From Trichostrongylus colubriformis (Eukaryota > Nematoda > Chromadorea > Rhabditida > Trichostrongylidae), in assembly GCA_963978905.1 (NCBI GenBank), contig OZ022261.1:14977475-15041474 (forward strand): a DNA stretch of 64,000 bases. The letters run 5' to 3'. This document shows positions 24,376-35,900 of the stretch, one piece after another. Position 1 is the stretch's first letter, and each line of letters begins with the position of its first letter. The notes beneath the pieces are model-generated. The model searched no databases and had not been told where the DNA came from. It worked only from the letters and a program-made list of their open reading frames with translations. A program made the position numbers and the translations under genes.

Positions 24376-24422
24376 GCCGGCGTCAGTTGACGCAGACACG
24401 TGAAGTATGACCGCGGCCTAAC
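24376..24422. mobile_element. Palindromic MITE, family P (half copy)
   Basis: Only one arm is present: GCCGGCGTCAGTTGACGCAG, then GTATGACCGCGGCCTAA. It mixes inner sequence of copy 1 (GCGTCAGTTGACGC) with the CAGACACGT outer sequence of the hairpin at 33607. Confidence 0.65.
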
Positions 24423-25160
24423 ATCATCGTGGACGAAATCAGTTCCGCGTACTCTATCCGCCTCTGGCGGACAAATCGGCCACGGAAGTGTGCAGTTCGA
24501 GGTGAAGCGCGCTAGGATCGCAGTAGCGTCCTATAGGAAGGTTTTGAACGCGAGCTTTGCTAAACATTGTCTCTTCTGAGTCCAAATGTTGTTTACAAAG
24601 AATAGTATTTCCAAATACGCTTTCCTTGCTTAGCCCCTTCCAGGTGCCTTAAATAAGAACACTGATTCCTTCTTGACCAGGTGAAAGGGTGAAGGAGATC
24701 TTCTCTCATCGGCCGATCCGATGACTCCTATAGCATCGAGTGTAGGAGCCATCGGAGTGGCTACTCATGATAGCCATCTAAGTCTTGACTTCTGTCTCAT
24801 CCCTATTTGAGTACTCCACAGCTGTCGACTGGCACATCGCAACAGTATACAGTTCGTGTTCCATGCTCCCTTCGTTAGGAGGTGGATATGATGTGTGAGC
24901 ACTTTCTTTTAAACGGAGAGTGATCAACTATGAACTTGGAAAGCTTTCTGATTGAATGAAAAATTGGTACTACATTTGTGAAAATGAAGTAGTCCACCTC
25001 TGAATATCAAAGTAGCGCTAACTACTCATCTTCTGCATCGCTCCCCTTATAATAAATTCATTAACGTGACATACGCCAAGCTCATAAATAGAAATCGTTT
25101 AGGGAGGAACAATCAAATCTCTAGTGCGCTATCTAAACATAAGACTGGCTCGGAAATAAG

Positions 25161-25556
25161 ACAATTTTCGGCTGTTCATGGAATTCAACAGAGGGATGAT
25201 TGCTCACATGACGCAGGGCATCGAAGATCTCTGCGGATACAAGGATCGAAGTGTAGCGGTGTGTGATTGTTACCCGTGGCATGTTTTGATTCAGTGTCGT
25301 TTCCTTGTTTCAGCATCAACTTAGTGTGTTCTCAAAAGCGTACGTACGCCCTCTGATTCAGAGGGACTACAAGCGTGAACAGAAAGGCGCAGATCGATTG
25401 CTCGAAATGAATCGATATGAGACGATGAAGTAAGTAAGGGAGGTGCAGACATGCTCTTTTCTGATGAGCTACAATGTTACTTTTAAGAGAGATGAGAGCA
25501 AGCCCTTCACAAAGTTCATTCAAGCGACAACAGACTGTGGACGAAATGGCGGAAAG
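25161..25556 (+). CDS. Unidentified protein, three consecutive exons
   Basis: Exons 25161-25258, 25314-25429 and 25488-25556 join in frame across short introns: GTGTGT...TTTCAG, and GTAAGT...TTTTAAG (58 bp). Together they encode about 94 residues including FMEFNRGMIAHMTQGIEDLC, HQLSVFSKAYVRPLIQRDYK, REQKGADRLLEMNRYETMK and a basic, Ser-rich piece (SPSQSSFKRQQTVDEMAE). The helical, charged composition and exact phases argue for a real gene, and a GTATGG donor shows it continues. I do not recognise the family. Further exons may be displaced by the foldback that starts 220 bp downstream. Confidence 0.5.
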
Positions 25557-25938
25557 GTATGGTTTCATTTCCAGTCCCTGATAAGGTGGTTACCTGGGTG
25601 TATACTACAATGCCAGGACTTCGCGTTGCAGCGTGCACCGTGCCATGTTTGTAGGCGAAATTGCCGCCTTCGGTGGAATCGGTGGAAATCGCATATAATT
25701 GCATAAGAAGGGCGGCGAGTGCGTCCATGCCCATTTTTATTCATTTCGCCGCTACATTGAGCTGGTTTTTTTTTTCGTCTCACAAGGGAAGGACCCCAGG
25801 TCGAAGTGGCCATTCAAAATGGGATACATATGATCCGACGTATTTTTGGATGCTGATCTCGAATCTGTATTCGGAATTTGCAGAACGATTCTCTGAGCGG
25901 AGTTACGGAGGTTTTTTTTTTTTGAAAAAACAGTACTA

Positions 25939-27167
25939 TTAGGTCGGCAACTAAGTTATTGCGGATTTCACTCATAGATGGCTTTAGTTGAATTTTTACC
26001 GTTTCTGGCGTAGGTTAAATGTTGAACACATATTGTTATCTAATAGTGGCAATCCTGCTATCAATCGGTGAAGAAAGATTCTTCATCGGTTGCATTATTT
26101 TCGTTTGGCGTGTGCTGAAAAATGGAGAATCAAAACATTCATTTTCGTCATATTTTGCTTTATTATTTCCGTGAAGGGAAAAATGCATCGCAAGCTCACA
26201 AAAAGTTATGTGCTGTTTATGGTGCCGAAGTTGCCAAATTTCGGTCTGGTGATTTTTCTCTCAAAGATGAGAAACGCTCTGGTCGTCCAGTTGAAGTTGA
26301 CAACGACCAAGGCAATACTCGATTCGGATCGTCACAGTACAACACGTAAGATTGCAGAGAAGCTACAGGTATCGCATACATGTATTGAAAAGCATTTAAA
26401 ACAACTTGGGTACGTGTCAAAACTGGATATATGGGTTCCTCACGAACTAAAGGAAACACATTTAACGCAACGCATTAACATCTGCGATTTGCTTAAGAAA
26501 CGTAATGAAAATGATCCATTTTTGGAACGAATGATCACTGGCGGTGAAAAATGGGTTGTTTACAATAATGTCCAGCGAAAAAGATCGTGGAGCCGCCCAG
26601 GTGAACAAGCTCAAACAACAGCAAAAGCTGATATTCATCAAAAGAAGGTTTTTTTTGTCCGTTTGGTGGGATTACAAAGGAATTGCCTACTTTGAACTCC
26701 TACCATCCAACCAAACGATCAATTCTGATGTCTACATTGCACAATTAACAAAATTAAGCAATGCAGCTCAAGAAAAGCGACCCGAATTAATTAACCGAAA
26801 AAGTGTTGTATTCCATAATGACAATGCAAGGCCATACACATCTTTGGTCACTCGGCAAAAATTATTGGAGCTTGGTTGGGATGTTTTGCCACATCCACCA
26901 TATAGTCCTGACCATGCACCATCGGATTACTTTTTGTTTCGATCATTGCAAAATTCTTTGTTGATGAGGTCAAATCGTACCTGACTCAGTTTTTTACTGA
27001 TAAAAACCAGAAGTTTATGAACGCGGAATTATGATGCTACCTGAAAGATGGCAAAAGGTCATTGATAAAAATGGGCAATACATTACAGAATAAAGATATT
27101 TAGTTCTATGAAAAAAAGGTCTTTGATTTTCTAACAAAAATCCGCAATTAATTAGTTGCCAACCCAA
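25939..27167 (+). mobile_element. mariner element, family A, nearly full length
   Basis: The ends are TTAGGTCGGCAACTAAGTTA and its near-complement ending AGTTGCCAACCCAA, 1229 bp apart and close to the standard mariner length. A TA precedes the left end. One transposase is encoded on the + strand with frameshifts. It is a relative of the 3' fragment at 22340. Confidence 0.9.
26122..27092 (+). pseudogene. mariner transposase (family A), frameshifted and lacking first catalytic Asp
   Basis: It starts MENQNIHFRHILLYYFREGK, the helix-turn-helix N-terminus, with FRSGDFSLKDEKRSGRP. The frame shifts near 26305 and again near 26650. WVPHELKETHL and the catalytic region are present. The conserved TGDEKW reads TGGEKW at about 26540, so the first Asp of the DDD triad is Gly. 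The second (FHNDNARPY) and third (APSDY, 34 residues later) remain. A small deletion follows SLQNSL. The tail ends RWQKVIDKNGQYITE before TAA. It is a normal-length mariner gene (about 340 codons) that cannot make an active enzyme. Confidence 0.9.
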
Positions 27168-28085
27168 CATTATAAGGTAGGTTTGGAAGTCCATAGCACG
27201 CGAGCCAGACGTTCTAGCACAAAACCAGGGCGATTTTCGTGTTCAGGGGATCAGATTACCTTAGGGAACAGGTTTTTAGCCAATTCGAAAATTTGGCCAA
27301 ATTTTGAAAAATTCATAGGCTATTGGGTGGCAGCACATTGAACAAAGGAGAAGTCGTTGACCCTTGCCTAGTAAATGCTCCTATCTGACGCTTGTTTCGT
27401 ACATTTGGTGCGATGGGCAAGTGTAAAAGGTAGGTGTAGGCTATCTTGTTCAGATAGCAGGGTTTTCTGTAGGACAGAACTCAAAAACTACCACTTTATC
27501 ACCTTGCCACCCCCAATTTTCCGAAGTTGGACCAAAAACTGAATTTGGCTGTAAATTTGCACAGAGGGGTAATTCGACCTCCTGCGCGCGAATATCATAA
27601 TCTTTTTACGCAACAACGCCTAATTCGTGTGGTGCGGGAATCTCTTCGACTCGGTATCCTTCCCTTGTGAATAATGTTAGTAGTTATAAATAAAGTGGAA
27701 GAGTAAATGATGGGTGCGATAGGTATCAGTGCAAGGAAACGTTCATAAGTAAAAGAAAAGCACTTACTGACCATGAAACACAAAATGCAAAAAAAGGCAC
27801 ACCTTCGTGGAGCAAACCCATGACACCTGTCGTGCAGATTAGGAACACTGCCACTGAGCCGTTGAGACCTTTACTAGGTTCGGAACAGCCGCGCTCATGA
27901 TTGAATGCCTCGCCAATGAAATCCAACGTGTAGCCGTTCATTCAAAAAAAACCTCCATAACTACGCTCAGAGAATCGTTCTGCAAATTTCGAATACAGAT
28001 TCGAGATCAGCGTCAGAAAATAAGTCGGGTCATAGGTATCCCATCCCGAATGGCCACTCGACCTGGGGTCCCTCCCTTGTCAGAC

Positions 28086-29853
28086 GGAATTTGATTTTCT
28101 AGTTGTATTCGAATGTTTTTATCATCAATCATCACCCTTCCCTGATGATAGCGTGCATTCATTCCACTTTCTGTGCTCTACATTCTCCATCATTTTTGTT
28201 CACCCAGACTTTATTGGCTTTATCCGTCGGGCCCTAAGGGAGCTAGGAGGGGCGCGTACATTGTGTTCTGTGTCTTTGACGCACTGGTTAGAGCGCAGAG
28301 TGGTGATACCGCAAGCCGAATCGGGCCCGAATTTGCAAGGAAACGGTTTTGATGAAGCGGATTAGTCTATCCTGTGTAAGCCTAAGCGTAGGGGAAGGAG
28401 ATTTCTTTTCTCTAGGCTTAGGCGACTACGTGTAAATGATTGTTTGGTCTAATTGATCCGTGGGCTAGGCAAAATCTTATTTTCTTTTCTAATATTCTCG
28501 TGCTGGTGTGCATGTAAGGCTGTTACATAGCACAGCTGTCATCAACCGAGCGTGAACTGAAAACAATTAAGCTGTACTGAAATCAACTGAATGCTGTTTA
28601 CTGACATGAAAGTAATTCGAACAAGCTCAGTATAGCGGCGAAATGAACAAAAATAGGCGTATGTAGGCCGCCGTCCTTCTTGCGCGATTACAGGGTGGGG
28701 CAAAATTACGGAAACTAACTTGATGCCTCCCAAGATCAGATCACCAAATTCAGTGAAAAGTCGTAAACAGAGTCAGCCTGGCACGCTGTCAACGAAAATC
28801 ATAGTCATTTGGTATAAACAGACATATTTGAAGAGGAGAAAGTGAAGGCAAAAGAAAATACAGTTTTGCAATGTCGCGATCCGAACCCACAATCCCCCCC
28901 CCCCCACATTTCTCCGCTCGCAAGTCCATCGTCGTATCCAGTAAGCTCGTTTCAGTTATATGTTTCATGTAGGTACCCCCATATAATGGAAAAACCGTTT
29001 TCCGAAAGCGCGTCATGACCTGGAAGACCTCCCTTGTGAGTGGCCTAGGACACTTCAAGAATAGATCAAGGAGCAGAAATCCGAGGATCGATTAAGGAAC
29101 GAACCACAACCCGATCGATCAAGGAGAAGAAATCCGAGGATCGGAAGAGAACGAACCATAGAGGGATCGTGCACCGAGATATAAGCCGAGGGGATATCGA
29201 GGGAAGGAGTGAGCCGCAGATTCGCACAAGGCCCCTTTCCCGTATGTACAACGTCCGTTGTCTGCATTACTGAGAGATTGTCGTTGCATCATTGACTGTC
29301 TGACCGAGTAGTAGCACTAACATGACCACTCGCTTTGAGTAGATAAGGACTTCTAACCAGATTTGTGAATCGGCTCGCCGCTGCAGTGGACGAGCACAGA
29401 GGCTTAGAGTCATGGGCACTGGAATTCCCCTGAAGACCACGAACGTAGGACTTCCCTGAAGGCAGAACCAATTCGGATACGGAAAGTCAGGGCAATCCTC
29501 GATATGGGAACAGGCAACGTCGACACGGCTCTTTAGCGCTACAGCACCGCTGCATATAGCTTTGATGCTGACACACCTTCGCTGAACGACGTTGTCGAGA
29601 AAGTCGGTTCCAACACTGAGAAGATTAGAGAAACTAAGGAGCGTGAATTGTCTTTATTCCCGCAAATTCCACGATTCCGCAAAGTTCGTAATCCTGCATT
29701 TCCGCAAATTCCACAACTCTCTCGATCGATACGTATCTACTCTTCTTTCCACGATTCCGCGTATTCCGCAGTTCTCCTAATCGATGCTTTTCTGATACAT
29801 TTCCGCAATTCTGCAATTCCGCAAATTCCAAAACTATAAACGCTGCCTCAGAG
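28086..29853. other. Spacer upstream of CMTR1 with short repeats
   Basis: No upstream CMTR1 exon was identified here. There is a run of C at about 28897-28910, a ~54-bp tandem pair at 29057-29165 (AGAAATCCGAGGATCG), and degenerate repeats of ATTCCGCAAATTCC between 29650 and 29840, the last next to the duplicated exon. Confidence 0.4.
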
Positions 29854-29970
29854 AAGACCTTGAGCCTCTGCCGGCAAAGGTAGCTGCCCTCGCGAAACCG
29901 ATGTCAAATGCGAAAAAAAATGCCATGATGGGTTACAAAGAAGGAACAGGTCGCGGAAGAGCAAAGCAAG
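29854..29970 (+). CDS. CMTR1: Duplicated CMTR1 G-patch exon, copy 1 (diverged)
   Basis: This is a 117-bp open exon, entered and left in phase 1, with AG before it and GTATAC after. It reads [18 protein letters not shown] then [16 protein letters not shown]. Compared with copy 2 it lacks one codon and has Arg-Gly-Arg where the G-patch consensus wants Leu-Gly-Lys. It joins the next exon as QG-IVEA. It may be a mutually exclusive or skipped exon. Confidence 0.7.
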
Positions 29971-32900
29971 GTATACGTATCTTATTGAAAAACCACTACA
30001 TAATTCTCCCCCCGCAATTCTGCAATTCCGCAAATTCCAAAATTATAACTGCTGCTTCACAGAAGACCTTGAGCCTCTGCCGGCAAAGGTAGCTGCCCTC
30101 GCGAAACCGATGTCAAATGCGAAAAAAATGATGGCCATGATGGGCTACAAAGAAGGAACAGGTCTCGGAAAAGCAAAGCAAAGTATACGTAACATAATGC
30201 AAAACCACCTAAGATCTTGTTTTGGACAATTTTCGCTGTGCCTTCTTCACTTTGCGTTCATTTAGGAATTGTTGAAGCGGTCGCTTTGTCTACTCAACGT
30301 GGTCGCTTCGATCTTGGCCATAATAGAACCAAGGTAAGTTATTCTTCGTACCGCTGTAAAGAAATAGTCATGTTTATATCTTAAACTTTTTTAGACAATG
30401 GGAATTGGACGTGACTTGATGGAAACCTGGAACGAGTCCAAGGAGGATAAAACCATTGAAGAGCATGTGCGATGGATGGCAACGTGTCCTGAAAGCACAC
30501 GCGATTGGGCGTTAGATTACCTTGAAGGCTCTGAATGGATTGAAATAGGGGAGGTTAGTTCTTCAGTGCCAACCCAATAAACAAATGCTGATTTGGTTAA
30601 TTGTAAACCTTCTTTTGTTTAACTTTGCATTATCGCTAGTTGGGAAGTACGCGAATAGGTTTTTAGACGTGTGTTTTTGTAGTTCTTTTCAGCAGCTTCG
30701 GCTAAAACCTCCATTCCTACATGCCATGCTGTATTTCATTTGATTGTTATCTCTTTTTCTTGAACTTCCTTCCTCGAAAGTCATTTGAATCTCTTGTCAG
30801 TTGCAATCCTGTTGATATATCAATGAGTATTTGAAGGCTTCAAACGATTCGGCACATTTTATTCTTATTCCTATTATTTCATTCACTCGTTCTTTTTCAG
30901 AAGAGATTATCTATTGACGACGAAACCAATTTTTGTGATGGTGAAATCTTAAGAAAGATGCTTCAATCGAAAAATGTAAGCTGCTTTTACCTTCGCTTCG
31001 ATTCGCTCCCATTAGTCAATTTATAGGTGTTTGATGTGGTTCCTCATAGAGTTCTGCGAGAAGCGCGAGCACGGGCAGATCCATATGAGACCATTGGTGC
31101 TGCGTTCTTTCGAAATCGAACCGCCATGAAAGTAGCGAATTTGGATCGAACTTTCGGTTTCATTTTCAGTGGTGAAACCGAAGAAAAGCTCTTGGTACCA
31201 TCTTACAGTCACTTTCATCATAACCTCTTTGTAACCTTTTAGGTTATTTTTGATAATCATTATCATCGTTAGCATGATTCAGTGATCTTACGATTACCAT
31301 AACGATTGTTAAGTGTTGTATGGTTCCAACAGTGATATGTGTCGCCATCAGGGTGTGATTCTGGTGTTCACAGAGTGCGAGTTTGAGTGAAATTTCCACC
31401 GCGTTCGGTGCCTTAGCTGAGTTTACTATCTACAGTGCGTTTCATAATTATAAGGTCACCCCTGAATTTCAGGTTTTCTCAACAGCACTCCAGTGAGAAG
31501 TCTTTTCAGTCCCATAGACGGATTCCTCACCTGAAATAACCACGGTGTCCGATTTTTGGTAGCAGTCTCGTTTACCTCATGTTTTTAAGAGCATTTTTTC
31601 TTTCTTTTTGTTTTTTCGCACCGTTTCATAATTATAAGGTCACCTTGAAAAAAAAAAGAAAAAAGTTAAGGCTCCGGCAGGTCTGTGATGGTAGATATGT
31701 CTTTCGAATACATCTTTGAAATACATATACAATCGTCTTGTGGCTAGCTACTATGCTCCGAGAGAAAAGCCCAGATTTGGGATTCTCATAGTGCTAGGCT
31801 CAGTTTGAGAGCCATTCCAAAAAAATCGGAAGATTCCTGTGTTCAGTTAGATGATATTTGATAGAGTCGGTGTCTTCAGGTGTTTTTCGGGCTCTGGACT
31901 CCCACGTGAGATTATTATCATTAACGAGGAAAGGATTGTGGGGGTCACTTCCTACTGCACCTCCCCCATGGACCAGATTTGTTTGAAGTTAGACCATTTT
32001 TACTCTGGAACCACAGCGTGTACAGCAGCGAGGAAGAGCAGAAACATCACTGGAGGAATAATGAAGTACTTCCCGAGGCCTACAGCACACCATAAGGCGG
32101 AACGACTTCAATTCATAAAGTTGTTCTTGAGCACGGATTGAACGAAACTGAATTTGCATAGCAGTTGCACCCTGCGTGCGAATGATTCCATCCGAATTGT
32201 ACTTTTGAGTCTGAAAATACTCTGTTTGTATGGTGCTGACGGGTAGAGGTAGTACTAGCTTAGTCTGAGAAGTGCGCCGATGTAGCCGAGCTTTAGCAAT
32301 TTTTGTGGAAGAAGGGTGATGGCCTGAGTGGTTTTCGGCAATGAGGTTGCATTAAACCTTGCTTTCGAAACCTGCAGAATGGACTCCAGAGGCTGTTAGA
32401 AGACCACACGAATAAATCAGACGCCTCTTGGAGCCGACCGGCTCCTCATAATTGCGTCTCAAGGTGGGGCGATGCTGTTTTTCACGCAGGTCATTCAACG
32501 GAATTGCGGTTGAATAACATGTGGTCTTGGTCTCAGCTCTACTGGGGAGATCTGGAAGACGTCGCCACTAAAATATTTACCCCAGTAATCGCCAATTCTG
32601 GGAAGCAAAGCTGCTGAAACAGGCATTGTAGAAGACTGGAACAATATCTGTGGTAGGGCTCTTCGAAATTTCGTTTCTACTTCACCAAACGGCTGGTTAA
32701 TGTCGTTCTTGAACAGGAGAGAACCATAGATTATGAGCTCCTTCGCATGCGCTGTTAACTCTGGCGAATCTTCTCTTTCTTCGGGGTGACCTTATAATTA
32801 TGAAACGGCGCAAAAATCAGAAAATATTCATATAAATATCGGGCTAAAAGGTAATGTCATCAAAACTAGTATGGGAGGGTTTTCTGTGGTGAGGAATCTA

Positions 32901-35900
32901 AGAAAAATACTTAAAAGATTTTCGGCTGGCTGTGTGTTCTGAAAACCAAAAATTTGGGGGTGACCTTATAATTATGAAACGCGCTGTATAGCTGATGAAA
33001 TTGTACCGTTTCTCTCCACTTCTTTATTAATGTGGTCTTGAGAGAGTGGAAATGGTTTGCTCTATCGTTACAGTATTTGGCGACAACGCACTTCTCTTTT
33101 ATTTCTGTAAAATTTACATGCATTTGATTTCCTTTATAACAAACGGTACGGTTTTTTTTAAGTCTTGGATCTGCAACGAAAGGAATGTTATTCAGCAATC
33201 ATGCTATATTACATGTTTTAGAACAAAAATCCTCTGAAGTCGGAGCGACCTACTAACAATTGTGATCGTGAAATCCCTCTTTTCTACTTTGCTGATGTTT
33301 GTGCTGGTCCCGGTGGATTTACGGAATATATGCTATGGCGAAAGGCTTTTTACAATGCGAAGGGTTTCGGAATCACTCTGAAAGGTATTGCTTTCTTCAT
33401 ATTCCGTTTTCTGTGCGACAGAATGTTGACCCCTTTATGTAATGTGAAATTTAAAGGAAAAGACGACTTCAAACTCGGGAAATTCACTGCGTCCTCTGCT
33501 CACTATTTCGAGCCGTATTATGGAAAGGAAGGTGATGGTGATGTAACGAAACCGGATAATATTGATTCTTTAGAAGAATTTATTATGAAAGGTAATGCGT
33601 GTATTTGGCCGCGGTCATACTTTACGTGTCTGCGGCAGGGCGTGGCCGCGTATCTTGCGTCTCCACACTGCCTCGTTGTCTGCGTCATCTCTGCACCTCC
33701 CCCGTGCCACTCTCTCTCGCTGCCTGTGAGAGAGAGTGGCACGGGGGAGGTGCAGAGATGACGCAGACAACGAGGCAGTGTGGAGACGCAAGATACGCGG
33801 CCACGCCCTGCCGCAGACACGTAAAGTATGACCGCGGCCTTTGATTGCATTTACTCTAGCCCAAAAACGCGTGCATTTAAGGAACCAACGATGTTGGTGT
33901 AGATCTCATGATGGCTGATGGTGCAATCAGTGTAGAGGGGCAGGAAAATATTCAGGTATTGGTTGATTGAATTCTGGCACGTATTTTAGCTGTGATCGAC
34001 AGAGAGGGAAAACAAGGAGAGGAGGAAAATTCTCAAGGAAGAGAGCGAACTCCAAAAATGTGTTGAAGAAAAGGTGTAAAAAAGAGAAATCCGAGAGTTG
34101 TAGGCAAGAGTAAACATAAGGAAGAAACGGAATGGAGGCAGAAATATACTAGGACTCCTGAAGGGCCAGACCAAGGCTGGATAACTGCATGTGGGAGGAT
34201 CTCAGCGACCCGCACAGAATCATTCGAAAGATTCGGCTAGTGTATTCCATTGCTGAAGCAACATTCAGGAAATTTTGTCGAAACGTATTTATCTGTGTCA
34301 GTTATTGGTTTCTCTTTGTATTGTTCGAGAGGGAGGAGTATTCTTTTGCAAACTTTTCGATCTGTTCACTCCATTCAGGTGAGTTATTGTTTGATTATAC
34401 TAGTATATGCTCCCACTGAGATGACTGGCCATGTGCCGTGGTTCTTTGTTTTGATTGAGAATGAAGCAAATTGTTTGTAGTGTGGGTTTGGTATACTTGA
34501 TGTATATCGCATATGACCAAATTTCGCTGCATAAGCCTCGTACAAGCCGTCCAGCGAACTCGGAGAGGTTAGCTTTGTTTGAATCATTCTCTTCAGCACC
34601 ATGCTAGCTTTCCTTTCTCAGGTATATTGTGTGTAAAGGCTTACGAAAGAAGTACTCATATATAGTGCGGGATTACTTAAAACGGTCGGTCAACTTTAAT
34701 TTAATTGTATATAGTGATTTAAGCCCAGACTGTGATAACATGCATTCAATCCATGTCCAATTTTCGTTCTTTATGGTTTTGAGGGCTTCGAAACTAGACG
34801 CTCTCTGCACGCTATTCTGGTATCACTTAGATATTCCTTCTATTGTATGTTGTATACTACTCCGTACCATCTACCTCCCACTGCACGGATATATAGCCCT
34901 GGATTCTCTCGGCTGTCCTCACATCAGTTGCTCTTCTCGATTCTACTTCCATATTAGCTTGGCTTGATCACATTAATGTAAGCGCTTCTCAGGTCCCTCT
35001 ATTCTTCATTCTATTCGAGCTTTGTTTTTCCTCACGTGCTTCATTACACCTTGATGCTTTTCGATCCGTGTTTACCATTGCAGCAGACACCCTTGGTCTG
35101 TCTTTTCAAACATCTTTCTGATTGGGAGCAATTCACTGTGGTGCCTCTTCTCATGTTCTGCGGCTTAGTATTAGTTTTACCATCAAACAATAATGTGGGT
35201 CTCGCTGGTTGACTACGCGAGAATGTCTCATTTTTTCAGTGTAAATGTTTGGTTAGACGAGTTTGCGACGGCAGGCTCGTCGAAAGACGTACTATCTGTT
35301 GTACCACTGAAAATTTTACGGAGTGACGAAGATTTTTTCAATTATATTGTGGAACATAATGAAAGTCCGATTGTTTTGTTATTTTATATAGGGTATGCAT
35401 TGCCGTTATGTTCAATAACTGATTTTCTGTACTTCAGGTTAGCTGAACGCCAGTCTACATATCTGCAGAAGTATCTGAGTTTTGCGAAAAACAGCTGGTT
35501 GATAGACAAGGATCAGGTGAGTGAGCAAAATCCAATACGTTTGCTTTTCCATTCGAATATATATACTTGTATTCATATTTATTTCTTTATTATTTATTTA
35601 TTTATATGCAGGGCTTACTCCGAGAAGATTGCCTCAAACATTGGTTGGCTCCTAACAAAACGCTCGATCGAAGAGAGCGAGGTGCGGAACGTCGAACAAT
35701 AGATCCTGATCAATATTTCGGAAGATTCGCGAGAACGGTATTGATATACTGCTTTGCTCTTACCGATAAAGGCCAATTTCGTCCATCTGTAGCCTTTCAC
35801 CTTACACTAGGCCAATTAATTCTTCCAAGTAACAACAGTACGCAACATGCGTTTGTGGTTCGGATACAGATTGGAACCTACTGACCGAACAACCTTGTGA

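Larger units (their letters stand above)
25775..28085. repeat. Large foldback repeat, family R (copy A), split by a mariner
   Basis: The left arm (25775-25930; GGACCCCAGGTCGA, GGCCATTC, CGATTCTCTGAGCG) recurs inverted at about 27940-28085 (CAGAGAATCGTTC, GAATGGCCACTCGACCTGGG). The centre (27170-27600) matches the inverted centre of copy B at 39955-40957. A mariner occupies 25939-27167, hard against the left arm. Confidence 0.7.

Noticed and set aside
28266..28330. tRNA-like TGGTTAGAGCGC
   Set aside because: Only an A-box-like stretch is present. There is no B box or acceptor pairing.
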